A stretch of DNA of 64,000 nt from Lunularia cruciata (lineage: Eukaryota; Streptophyta; Marchantiopsida; Lunulariales; Lunulariaceae): assembly GCA_948567375.1 (NCBI GenBank), contig OX419761.1, positions 31,720,243 through 31,784,242 on the forward strand, in the 5' to 3' direction. Position numbers and translations under genes: made by a program. Numbering within the stretch: the stretch's first letter is position 1; every line of letters begins with the position of its first letter. The notes below the pieces were generated by a model. The model was not told the origin of the DNA. It saw only the letters and a list, made by a program, of their open reading frames with translations, and did not search any database. Below are positions 12,492 through 23,736 of the stretch, piece after piece.

Positions 12492-13700
12492 TATGAGCTG
12501 GCTTGTCTTTCACTCAAGATAGGCCTTTGATGGCTATTAGAGTAATGTACCATGGACTAAGAAGGCTAAGAAGGCAAAGAACCAAACTCCATCACACTCC
12601 TCCAAGGCTAAAAATCCAATACTCAAGCCATTGTTTACTAAAGAACTCAAGAAGAGAGAAATATTTGCAAATGAAAGTATGATGAGTCCTTCCTCATTCT
12701 TGGTTTATACCTATGACATAATTAAACATCAAAGTTCTTACTAATTGATAAGTGTAAAATCTGATAATTATGGGAATGCACTACAAGAACATTGAAGAGT
12801 CAATATAGGACAAATTTTCACATTTTGGAATTCCAAATTATGGGAGCAAATAGAAAGATAATTCACATTGGGATCCATATCTTTATGAATATAGATGCAA
12901 ATATAGGAGCATGATTTATTTCATGGGAAGAGTCTTCTCAAGGGCTTTCCATAAACACCAAGATAATTGAAAATAAAGCTAAGAAAAGAAGTTATGCTCA
13001 CTTGAAGTTTAGGACAAATGTGTCTTATGGGACTTGTGGGATTCTACTATGAGAGCTATGGGCATGCTATAGGACCTACGTGCATGGGAATTACAAGAAG
13101 GCTCTAGGAGTATGAGAACGTACCTTGCAAGAAGGCTATAGGCATGGCACTCAATGGTGGAATTGAGTGAGGTGATATGTATCAATTGGTACCAACAATC
13201 TAGGGTTTAGATATTGGATCAATCTACACCACATGTTCCAAAACTGAATAAGGATCTCCAAGTACAAGTGTATATAAAGTGTAAGTGTTTTTAGTTAGTG
13301 TAACTTTGACAGTTCTTGATAAAAAAATCCACGAATGAATAAAAATCTTGTACTTATGGACAAAAGAAAATTTGGCATAATTTTTATGCATGCTTTTCTT
13401 GACCACATTGATTTTTGCTCCATCACGTAGCTAGATTTGGATTCCCATTTCCCTCTCAAATTCCTAGTTATGCATTTTTTCTCCTAACACTAATTGCTAG
13501 AGTAACTAAAATTATTGGTTAGAAATAATTTGAAGTCAAAATTCTAAAGAAATATCCCTACACATGAGTATAATCCAATGAGCATGTGGTCTTCTCTTGA
13601 CTCAACAACTAAATTAAGGATTCTTTCACATAGGCTATCCTTGGACTGTAGAAAATTTTGAACCAATAAGGCTAATGTGACCAAGAGTTCTCAACTCTTT
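12492..13700 (-). mobile_element. Outer solo family A LTR, left piece
   Basis: It begins TATGAGCTGGC, a diverged TGTGAGCCGGC, and follows the family A LTR up to the stretch CAACTCTTT, where the minus-strand family B copy starts. The rest of the same LTR is at 59356-59597. The flanks TTTTC (12487-12491) and TTTTG (59598-59602) look like its target duplication. No family A polypurine tract follows the right piece, so this is a solo LTR. It also contains a separate 744-bp insertion at 12746-13489. Confidence 0.8.
12746..13489 (+). mobile_element. 744-bp solo LTR with 5-bp target duplication CTAAT
   Basis: The insertion splits the family A LTR at a point where other copies read straight through. 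It starts TGATAAGTG and ends CTCCTAACA, so it has TG...CA ends, and it is flanked by CTAAT at 12741-12745 and 13490-13494. Near its right part lie a TATATAAAG box (about 13270) and AATAAA (about 13338), as in an LTR that drives plus-strand transcription. No coding sequence is recognised and the family is unknown. Confidence 0.75.
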
Positions 13701-14375
13701 TGTCGTGCGTATATACATCGCTATACAACATACATTGGCTGTCAACATCATACACTATAGAATCACAACTCACATATAAGTCATACATAGACTCTAAAGT
13801 ACCACAATAATCAGATCATTTACAACTCTCAAATCAACTCAACTCAGATCAGTTATTCATTGTCATTTTATAAACTGCCAACAATTAGGCACTGATTACA
13901 TTCAAGCCACACCCACTCTAGCTAAGAGAATCCAAGTGATGCTCGTCGGCCTCTGTCCACCATAGCTAGGAACCCAAAGGCTCAACATTAGAGAAGTGAG
14001 CTCTCTCGAGTTGCACTTTGAAAGTATACCCCTTGGATTCAAGCTAGGTCTGAAACCCTAACGGTCCCACTGACGGCACATTCAACATTGAAAACAGTGC
14101 AAAGTGATGGTGGGCCCCACCATACCCCAAACACGGAGTCTGACTGTCAAAAAGTAGTCTATGGGAAATTGCTGAAATACCTCTAACTACTATCACTACA
14201 ACTCTAGTGTCCAAGTAATCTAGATGTAACACTACAAATGGCATGACAACTATCGTCCGTATATACATTGCTACACAACATACATCATAATCAACATCAT
14301 ACACTATAAAAGCACAACTCAAACATAAGTCATACATAGACTCTAAAGTGCCACAATTGCCTCCCCGTTGGCGGT
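13701..14375 (-). repeat. Family B 3' LTR block and polypurine tract (minus strand)
   Basis: Reading the minus strand, the purine-rich GGGGAGGCAAT (about 14356-14366) precedes TGTGGCACTTTAGAG at 14355. A sequence of about 549 bp runs to 13807 (GATCTGATTA). The first 106 bp of that sequence are then repeated (13806-13701), and the element ends ...CGACA against the CTTT target duplication. Confidence 0.75.
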
Positions 14376-14469
14376 TAGGTCCCTCTAACTCCAAATAGCC
14401 ATCTACTCCAAGTATATAGTATACCCTATGATGGGCAAAGATCAGAAGGCCGAGTATAGAGCCCCATTG

Positions 14470-14838
14470 TTAGTCGCATGTTTGCAATCTATACCATATA
14501 AAGAATGAACTAGCTATAGGTCCCGTACATCTAGGACATAACCACTGTCCTTGAAGAACCCTTGTGAGGGGAGGAGTCAAACATGCCATATGCCATCTTC
14601 CCAAACAGCTATCACACACTAACATAGTAGCAGCTCCACTAGAAGAGCCACATAACATACACTTCAAGCTTGCACGTACAAGTGCCAAGCTTGGGTCCAT
14701 AGTACCATCAATGTTTGGGAGGTAACATGGCACACAATTGCGCACATGATCCTTCCAAACAACACCATCATGTCCTTCCAACACAAGGACTCTAGATGGC
14801 AAAACCTCACGCACTCTCAAGATAGTGCGGCCTGTCAA
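14470..14838 (-). mobile_element. PHD finger at the C-terminus of family B pol
   Basis: A readable stretch of about 122 codons follows the integrase region. Its first half (TGRTILRVREVLPSRVLVL, then VVWKDHVRNCVPC) looks like an integrase tail. The second half is a textbook C4HC3 PHD finger: Cys60, Cys63, Cys75, Cys78, His83, Cys86, Cys101 and Cys104, with the usual Trp two residues before the last cysteine pair. Family knowledge: PHD fingers bind histone H3 tails, often at Lys4. Here it would sit where chromoviruses carry a chromodomain and could guide integration to certain chromatin; that role is inference. It is followed by the 3' LTR, so it belongs to the element and not to a host gene. 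Confidence 0.85.
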
Positions 14839-16135
14839 AACATCAAGTGTTGTTGGTGATATCTGTTGTAGATATACATAGTCTCCTAGATGAAATCAAT
14901 GGATCAAGGGTCTATCACCTCCTCCTCAAATGGTAGCATAACATAAGGTATCTCTATGCTGAGCAATTGCCAAGTTCTCAAAGGCCATTGGCATCACTCT
15001 TCAAAAGATCTCTTCCCATTGAGAACATGCGCTCATCCATACATCTGGATCATCCAAGTCCAAAACTAGAGTAGCATCTCAACAAATGGCTGCAATTAAA
15101 TATGGATCTCATCCATAGAGTAGAAAGTAAGGAGAGAAGGATGCTAAGGACTCTTGCCAGCTGAACCGGTAGCCCATGGCCAACCAAGGTAATTGGAGAT
15201 CCCAATCTCCCAAGTGGCCTCTCTGCAAACCATACTTTTGCAATCCTCTCTTCATCATCTGGACCACTCTCTCTGCTAAGCCATCTGCCATAAGGTGATC
15301 TTGGGAGGTAGTATGATGATCAATCAAAGCCTTGTCACACAAGACCTGAACTCCCTCAAGAACTCTATACTCTGATCAGTCAAAACCTCAGCTTGTGCAC
15401 CAAAATGACTAAGAACCTGGATCCAAGAACAAATAAGCCATCCCTTCACTAGACTTGTTAGGAAGTACCACCAACTCAATCCACTTGGAGAAGTGCTCCA
15501 CCATCAGCAAAACATACCGATGATGTCTCACAATCAGCGGTAAAGGGCCAATGAAGTCCAAACTACAATTGTAACCCAATCCCATGATGGGTAATGGGTG
15601 TAACTATGGCATAAGAGCATTGAATGATGCTCTAACTTGGTCACAAACCACACATTTGGCAACATACTGCTATACCTTGGTCTGCATACCACACCACCAA
15701 TAATGGCTCTAGAGCAAGCTATATGTACGCTTTACTCCAAAATGTCCTAGCTCCTCATGATCATGATGGATCACCAATAGTCTCTAAGATGGAAGTGGTA
15801 CTACTCGCACTCTACCATCCTCCCATACACGCAAAAGGTATTTTCCCTCCAATCTGAATTTTCTGCCTTGTTGAAGGACACAATCTCTTTCCTTGGCTCC
15901 AACTATGCCACCTACAACACTAGTGCAAAGATAGTCCATCACTAAGATGTCACCATGAATGTCTTGCTGAATTGTACCAATATCTTCACTCTCTGGATCT
16001 ATGACCTCAATAACTTCTCTTGTATGCAATGAGAGAGATACCACCAAAGCCTCAAAAAATATACATAGAAAGGCCGATGCATGGCAACCTGGCACCATCT
16101 CCTCATCTGTCTCACCATGCCAACGTGCTTTGATA
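14839..16135 (-). mobile_element. Family B integrase region (minus-strand copy)
   Basis: This is the continuation of family B pol between RNase H (42397 onward) and the PHD finger. Visible pieces include a pre-integrase segment (EGKYLLRVWEDGRVRVVPLP), a HEELGHFGVKRTYSLL stretch typical of the HHCC zinc domain, a FIGPLPLIVRHHRYVLLMVEHFSKWIEL stretch quoted here only for its catalytic-core resemblance at FSKWIEL, and later LPWLAMGYRFS. Integrase joins element ends to target DNA. Broken; fossil. Confidence 0.75.
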
Positions 16136-16224
16136 TGTGAGCCGGCCTGTCTCTCACTTAGGATGAACCTTTGATGGCTATTATGGTAGCGTACCATGGA
16201 CTAAGAAGGCAAGAAACCCCAACC

Positions 16225-16252
16225 CCATCATACTCCTCCAAGAGTATGATGG
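16225..16252. repeat. Inverted repeat, 11-bp arms, 6-nt loop, in A2 LTR
   Basis: The arms at 16225-16235 and 16242-16252 are exact reverse complements. Other family A LTRs have only the left arm followed directly by AGGCTAACACTCC, so the right arm is an added fold-back copy just before the E1 insertion point. Confidence 0.85.
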
Positions 16253-16259
16253 AGGCTAA

Positions 16260-19200
16260 TGTGGTGCCCTCATTTTTTTTGTTTTTTAGGTTTGTTAGCA
16301 TTTGAAGAAGAAGTAAGTGGATAGAGCCTAAAGAGTGCTAACCTGGGAAGAAATAAGAAGAAGCGGAAGTGTGAAGTAAAACCCAAAGTCAACCTTGGAT
16401 CAAGACCCAAAGACAAGAAGATGAAGATGAAGAAGGAAATACTTTGTATTGGGCGACGCGAGCGGATCCAAAGAACCTGTAACAAAATTCTTTGGAGTCG
16501 GCACAATCAATAAAGTATGCAGGAAGAAAGTAATGACCTCGAGATCAAGAACTTCTTGATAGTGACAGGAAACAACTTGACCAAATCAAAGACAAGAGAG
16601 GAGGAGCAACTGAAGAATGACTGATTGGTGCAGGACTATAAAATTACAAGTGGTGCAAGGAAGTTGAGCAATGTCCACTCGCTACCCAGTTCCTATTCAG
16701 AGTCAACCCAAAGTAATGCAAATTGCAAATCCGTAAGAAGAAGAGTGGGTTAGGATCTCACAAACAATCTTCCATCGGAAGAAGGTGAGGAAGCACATGA
16801 TGACCCCAAAAATGAGTAAGTAGAGTGTGGTGAGGGGGCTTGCAATTCATAGATTATAAATAATAGCACGGATTGAAGTCTTGACGAGACTTTGTATCAT
16901 GTTCTTGGCTTGGAACTGAAACTTCAATTTTCTAAGTTTCATGGTAGAAATTGCAGCAAGCAATTGTAAGGATGGACCGAAGCACAAGGGAAGAGAGGGA
17001 ATCCCGCCCGATGGATAGAGGCAGATTGGAGAGTAGTTTTGGGAAGAGAAGCAAGAGTGGTAGGAGGTACCACCTTCTATCGGAAGTGTGATGCTTTGGA
17101 AGAGACTATTGAAGTGAGGAATTTGTTCAATCAACCTTGCACTAAGAATGGTTATAAGGTGGACAATTATAGAGACCTTAAGCGGAGGGAGATAGTAAGC
17201 ACAATGATGGCAATGTTCAAGCCAGAGTGAACTACCTATGTTACAATGCAACATGCGGTGTTCTTTCACCAAATGTTAGCAAGAGAGGCAGTAGATTGGG
17301 TGAAATGTGTGCATCAAGGAGTGAGGCAGATGATTTTGGGATGGAGAATAGATATGCCACCACATTACTTTGTGCTATTTGCAACACACTTTTATTTTGG
17401 GTTGAATTTGTTGCTTTTGGAAGAACTAAATAGAATGCGTTCGCACTTTCATCCGGATTTATGAAAAGAGGCAAATGTGGATGAGCAATATTATATAGAG
17501 AGAGTGCGAGATGGGGATGCATACTACAAGGAGAATGGGAAGGAGAAATTTGTAGCAATTGACCTTCCAAGGGCCAGAAAGAGAGCTAAGCCTGAGAGTT
17601 GTGTTGCGATAGTCCAGCCCTAAAAGGTGCCAAAACTTAACCCAACGACGGGGGTAGTAAAGAGGAAGGGAGCCATGCCGGAAGTAGAAGAAGAGTTGGA
17701 GTGAGAGATTGGATCAAAGGTGGGAATGTAGAGAGAAGAAGAGGATTTCACACTACAAAGTGAAGAATCAAGCAGTGACAGCGAAGGTGAAGTGGAGGTT
17801 CAGCAAATGCAATAGCCGATGATCAAGGCAGGAAAGTTGAGTCCCAAAGTTTCCATGCTTGAACAAGGAAGTGAGAAGGAGAAGGGAGAGGAAGTCGTGG
17901 CACAACCCTGGACTGCCAAGGATAAGAATGTGATGACTGCATTTGAAGTGGGGCCCTGTAAAGTTACTCTGGAAGGATGAGAAAGTTCAGAAGAAGAAAC
18001 TTTGAAGGTACAAAGATTGCAACTTTGGGGCAAGGTGCAAGAGGAAGAGTGGTCGGAACCCGAGGGCCGAGCCGATGAAGCAAAGTGCAAAGGAGTAGAC
18101 TATTTGTCTAATGTAGTATGTCCGCTATTAAGGATGTTACAACAAAAGAAGCAGGAGATGGTAAGTGCCAATCTTGAGGTGCCGGATGAATTGGCAATAG
18201 TTAAGACCTGGAGTGTGGAAACATTGTTGTTGCAAAGTAAGTTGACAAGGGTGGAGATGGAAGCCGAAGAACTTTGGGTTGAGGATGTTCTTTGGAGTAA
18301 GCACTTTGAGGTGACAAGGGAGGAATTAGTAAAGAGTCGTGAGGAGGCGAAGGAGATGACCGCATTGGTTGCAAAGTTGAAAGGGGAAATTGCAGATGCG
18401 CGTGTAGAGTTCATTCACTCAAAAGCAATTACCGCAGTGATGGAGCAAGAGTTGGAGAGTCTCAAGAAGAAGGCAGAAAAGAAAGATCAAGCCTGGCAAC
18501 GAGAGTTAGCGGAGCGCAATACAGAAGAAGATCGCTTGTGAGGATTGGTGCGAGTAGCAAAAAAGCAAATCTTTGTGAATTGAAGGGAGAAGGAGGCATT
18601 GAAGGCTGAATTTGAAGACAAGCTCTAGATCTATCAAAGTGAATTGGAGGAAGAAAGGAAGAAGGAAAAGCTTACACTTGTAGGAGAAGCTAATGAAGTA
18701 GAAGGAGTCATCAATGAAATCAAGGCCATGTTGAACACGGAAGTTGAGTGTAAACAAAGAGGTGAGATTGCATGAGCTGAGGTTGTTAGTGCGGAGACGC
18801 GTAAGAGGAAGGCAAAGGACACGGAATTGAATAATCTATTAATTTGTCTATGGGATCATATAGATAGGAGGATGTTAGAGGTAGGAGACAATGTGTGTCT
18901 CATGCTAGATCTTGTTAGAATGGAGTTAGCTAACATTGATAGTGAAGTACAAGAAGTACAAAGACCCGAAGTAAGAGAGCTAGGAGTGCAAGTGTCTTCA
19001 GATTTGACATTTGACACTTTAGAGAAGAGTGGGTCAGGAGATAAGGATTTAGAAGGATTACCTGCTAGTGCAATTGCAGATCAGGAAGAAGAAGTAGTAG
19101 AATTGGTAAGGGAATTAGAAGTTGTAAAACCTGAGGACAAAGTAGTAAGTGAAGTTACTTTGGGATTGAAAGCCGAGGAAGAAGTAGACATTGGATCAGA

Positions 19201-19998
19201 TTAATAATAGTTTTGAGATTTAGAGAGGCAGATATGAAGAGGTGCATTGTCATTTTGGATCTGCAGGTAGGAAGAGTTGTTAGGAAACGGTATAGTTGTT
19301 AGAACTGTCGTTTGCTTCACTATTTCAAGGTGGCATTCAAAGTCTTATGTTGTTCAGTGCTCATAATTTCTGATAATAGATAAAGCAAAGTGTTGTGAAG
19401 AAGTGCTTGTTGCTTGAGCTTAATTCCAAGTATCAACTTTGTGATTGTATTTGTGAGTGTCTATAGAAATTTGAAGTGCAAGTCAGTGTATTTGTTGGAT
19501 GTTGGATTCCATAGCTTTGATCTTCATTCTGTGTGTTTGATCTTGAGTGAAGTGCAATTGGAGGAATGCCTTGATAGATCTGAGAGGAATTGTAGTGTTG
19601 GCAGGATTTTGCATTTGTGAGCGCAATGCAAAGTTGATGTGAAACAATTTTGATTGAAGAAGTTGTGCCTTCAATGGAGGGGTAGAACAAAATTCTGAGG
19701 CAAAGTCATTTTGCAATGAAGTGCCATTTTTGGGAGAGCCTAAATCATCACAATCAAGATTGTTTGGAAAGATTTGATGGAGTTGTGATTAAGGAGTGCT
19801 AATTTGTAACAAGACTGCAAGTTAGTGCTTGTTACTCTCTAATGGGTGTGGTTTCTACCTAAGAGATTAAAGACGTAACCAAGAAGAACTACATTGTTAT
19901 TATTTGCTTCATATTTGGAAATTTCTGACTCGTATCTCTGTAGGAACAAACTTTACTTACTTGATTACCGCAAAAGTGATATTTGTTGAGTTGTCATA
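16260..19998 (+). mobile_element. E1: family E coiled-coil element in the A2 LTR
   Basis: This 3739-bp insertion begins TGTGGTGCCC and ends GTTGTCATA. It is flanked by GCTAA (16255-16259) and GCTAT (19999-20003), a near-perfect 5-bp target duplication, and splits an A LTR whose other copies read through. I find no direct repeats at its two ends. The plus strand carries a long relic coding region (about 17040-19200). A conserved N-terminal block with HFHPDL and PPHYFVLFATHFYFGLNLL is followed by an acidic region, then long coiled-coil helices rich in Glu, Lys and Leu. The same protein is visible in E2 and the split E copy. It is broken several times. It could be a non-autonomous LTR-type element or a protein-coding solo LTR. 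Confidence 0.75.
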
Positions 19999-20601
19999 GC
20001 TATCACTCCAAGACTCAAGAATTGCTCACTAGAGAACTCAATTGCTCACTAGAGAACTCACTGAGAGAGAGATAGTTGCAAATGAAATGATGATGAGTAC
20101 CTCCTCACCCCTAGTTTATATATTTTTGAAATAGCTATGCACAAAAGTTACTAATTACTAGAGTAACCCAAGTTGCTAGGCTAAAAGTCAAGTAAAGTCA
20201 ACAAGTATAAAGGAATATCCATCCAAATGGGCATATTCCACTAAACATGTGATCTTATCTTGACCCAACCTTAAGTCAAGGATTCCTTCACATGGGCTAT
20301 CCTTGGACTATAGAAGAATCCAAAACAAAAAGGCTTGTGGGCCCAAGAGTTCTCAACTCTTTCCTCAAAGCCAAACACCTAAGAATAATACCAAGTCAAC
20401 ACACTAGAATCCAAAATAGTGGTGCTCATCTTTTTCACTTCCTCTAAAGTAAGGTCCCCTATATCTTAGCTATGACCAACTTTAGCTAATCATGACTAAT
20501 GTAGAACCGTCCTTTATCTCTATATAAATAATATCTCTCAAGTACTAGCAGTACCAAACTAAATATCAAAATACTACATACATCCACAAATGGGTGTTAC
20601 A

Positions 20602-23600
20602 TTTACCCCCGGACTAAGTTTTCACTTTGTCCTCAAAGTGAAGGTATCTCTACCTTTAGTGATACATCTTAGGCAAAAACTTCTTTTGCACTCTCTTGAA
20701 TCAAATGGAATCAAACAACATTACCCAAGCACCTTCTTTTAAAAGCTCCACCTTCTTCTTGCCTTGCCTCTGTCATAGCTCTCCTTTTGTTTTCTTTGGA
20801 CTTGCTCCACTCAAACCATAGCAACTACTCTTGCCTCTTCCAATTCTATGAGTTAATCCTTCCTTGATGTCTCTACATCACCTCCTTGTGCTTTCTTCAA
20901 TCTCTTATGAATGCTTTGGAAGGTAGGAAGATCAAAGTGAATGGGTAAGGTAGACCCAATACCATATACCAATTGAAATGGAGAATATCTGATGGAAGTC
21001 TTCATGGTTGTCCTATACTCCCACAAAACTACATGAATCCTCTTGTTCCAATGATGCTTAGCCCCCTTCATTTCTGCATCTTTGGCCAACATCATGCACA
21101 AGGTCTGATTGGTTCTCTCTGCCAAGCCACTGGAATTTGGCTTAAAAGATGAAGTTACTCTATGTGTGTTAGAGAAATGTCATAGCATGGCTGTAGTGAT
21201 GCTTCTTGTAAACTCTCCTCCTCTATCAAAAACCAAAATCCAAAGGGCATCCAAACCTAGTGATAATGCATTTACAAAGAAATCTACCAACTTCATGTTC
21301 ATTCTCGTCCCTCAATGGTCTAGCCTCAACCCACTTGGTAAGGTAATCAGTAACTACCACAATGTACTGATTGTTCCTTGGGGTTCTATTGAGAGGACCT
21401 ACAAAATCAATTCTCCACTGCTCAAAAGGTCCTAACAATGAAATTGATCTAAGTGGTGGAGTGGAAGTAGATTTTCTAGCAAAAGCTTGACAAACATGAC
21501 AAGTTTTGCAATAATCAAGACAATCCTTGAAAATCCCTCTCCAATGGTAACCTGCATCTAGAATCTTGAAAGCAATCACCTTTCCTACAAAGTGTCCTCC
21601 ACACGCTAAACCTTCATGAAACTCCTTTATGAGTAGGATAGACTCTTCCTTACCCTCTGTTCTTTGAAGTAGACCATCTGCTCCTTGGTGAAAAAGAATA
21701 TCTTCCACCATTGTGTAAGGTCTAGATCTTGCTGCAAGGGCCTTCCTCTCCCTAGCATGCATCCCTTCCGGATAGTTACATGTTGTCACAAAATCCACAA
21801 TCTTCTTGTACTCCATTGGAATCTCTTGAGTGATTGAGATTTTCATGAGCTCCTCATCCTAGAAGGAATCATCCACTAGCTCATCTCCATCATGATCATA
21901 GGCCTTAGATAACAAATCAGCATTTGCATATTTCTTTCTTGGCCTATCCTCAATGGTGTAGTCATACTCAGACAAGAGTATCATCTACCTTGCAAGTCTA
22001 CCTTCAACATTAGGCTTGCTAAAGATGTACTTCAAGGCCTTGTGATCTGTGACAATGGTGGCTTTCCCTCCGATCAAGTAGTGTCTAAACTTCTTGAGAC
22101 CAAAAATCACTGCCAACCCTTCTCTCTCCATGACAAAGTAGTTTTTTTTCTACTGAAACCATTTGCCTACTAGCATAAGCTATTAGATGCTCATGCCCAT
22201 CTTGGTCTAATTGACTAAGAGTGCATCCTATAGCAACATTGGAAGCATCAGTGTAGAGGATGAAAGGCTTACTCCAATCAGGTTTAGCAATAATTGGAGC
22301 TACAACAAGGGATTGCTTGAGCTCCTCAAAAGCTTTGAGAGCCGCCTTGTCCTCCAAAATTGCCATGTAATCTACACCCTTCTTCATGTTGATGGTCAAA
22401 GCATTAGCCTTGTTGGAAAATAAGAAGATGAACCTCCTATAGTACCCAACTATCCCCAAGAATTGGCATAACTTTCTCAAGCTTGAAGGGAAAGGAAGGT
22501 CTGAGATTTTCCTCACCTAACCAGGATCAACTACTATTCCATCCTTGGAGATGATGTGCCCCAAAAGTAGACATTCTTCACATCCAAAAATGCACTTGTT
22601 TGGGTCAAGTGATGCATTTGCCTCATCCAAGCATTGCAAGACCTTGATTAGGTGCTCAAAGTGCTCCTCTTTGCTCCCATAGACACAAAAGTAATCAATG
22701 AAGTCTCTCACAAATTTTTCCAATCAAAGGTTCAAATACCTTGTTCATGAACCATTGGAATGTGGTTGGAGCATTGCAAAGCCCAAAAGATATGACCTTG
22801 AAAGTGTAAGTTCCCCAAGGTGTGGTGAATGTGGTAAGTTGTTGATGCTCTGGTCCAATCTTGATTTGGTTATATCCACTATAACCATCTCCAAAACTGT
22901 ACCTCTCATGACCTACAACCTCCTCTAAGATCTCATCAATGAATGGCAATGGTATTAGTCCTTCTTGGTAACAACATTGAGCTTCTTGTAATCCACACTT
23001 ACCCAAAGCTTGCCATTCTTTTTCTTCACAATGATAATTGGTGACACCCATTCTAAATTCTCCACCTCAAGGATAAATCTAGCCTCCTTGAGCTTATCAA
23101 TCTCCTCCTTCACAACCAACGATATTGGTGGGCTAATGCAACATTGCTTTTGGTAGATTGGTCATGCACGTGACTCCACCTCTATCTTGTGCTCCTCCAA
23201 GGTGATTTCCTTCAAATCTTTGTAACTAAAAGAAAACACATGGATGAACTTGCATCAAATCTCCTCAAATTTTACCTTCTCCTCCTTGGTAACATTTGGG
23301 CCATACTTGAGGGTAAATAACCTCCTCTCTATCTCCTCAAGTGTCAATGGTGATTTATTTGGATCCTTCAAAACCTCTGGCTTAGGTGAAAAATCCATAG
23401 CACACAAGGGATACACATCTGAATCAAATTCAGATTCATCCTCCTTAACCTCCTTCTTAAGAATCTGAATCCCAATGTGGTGTATCTGAATGTGAAGTGT
23501 TGGTGGTGTTAGTCACAAGAACTGTGACTCTATGGTTTGATGGCCCAATCCTCAAGTACCCTTTGTGCCATTGATCAGTTGTGCGTGCTACTCTCAACCA

Positions 23601-23736
23601 TAGCCTCCCAAGAAGTAAGTTATAGCTTGAATCCTTCAAGAATTGGAAAGTCATGAGATTTTGAACTCCCATAATTGAAACTACCACTTTTATCCATCAC
23701 CCCCTACTGGTTGAACTTGTTATTTTTTTGCCATGG
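20602..23736 (-). mobile_element. A2 pol region (protease, RT, RNase H, integrase)
   Basis: On the minus strand from 23736: a protease C-terminal segment (LMTFQFLKDSSYNLLLGRLW), RT with DGYSGYNQIKI and TTFTTPWGTYTFKV, RNase H with ILYTDASNVAIGCTLSQLD, the HHCC zinc region with CKTCHVCQAF, and integrase with WRIDFVGPLNRTPRNNQYI and VVVTDYLTKWVEARPL. The RT motifs place it near the Athila/Tat group. The polypurine tract follows at about 20602-20612. Fossil, with several breaks. Confidence 0.8.

Noticed and set aside
12492-13700. Outer family A LTR as one end of a full A element.
   Set aside because: Neither side has the family A primer site or polypurine tract; family C pol flanks it directly on both sides.
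14470-14838. PHD-finger gene of the host, inserted by chance.
   Set aside because: It follows integrase on the same strand and precedes the polypurine tract and LTR, and the plus-strand B copy has the matching, more decayed sequence at the same place.
16260-19998. Family E as a Helitron, LINE or processed gene.
   Set aside because: There is no TC...CTRR end, no 3' poly-A and no reverse transcriptase, while 5-bp duplications and TG...CA ends fit integrase-type insertion.
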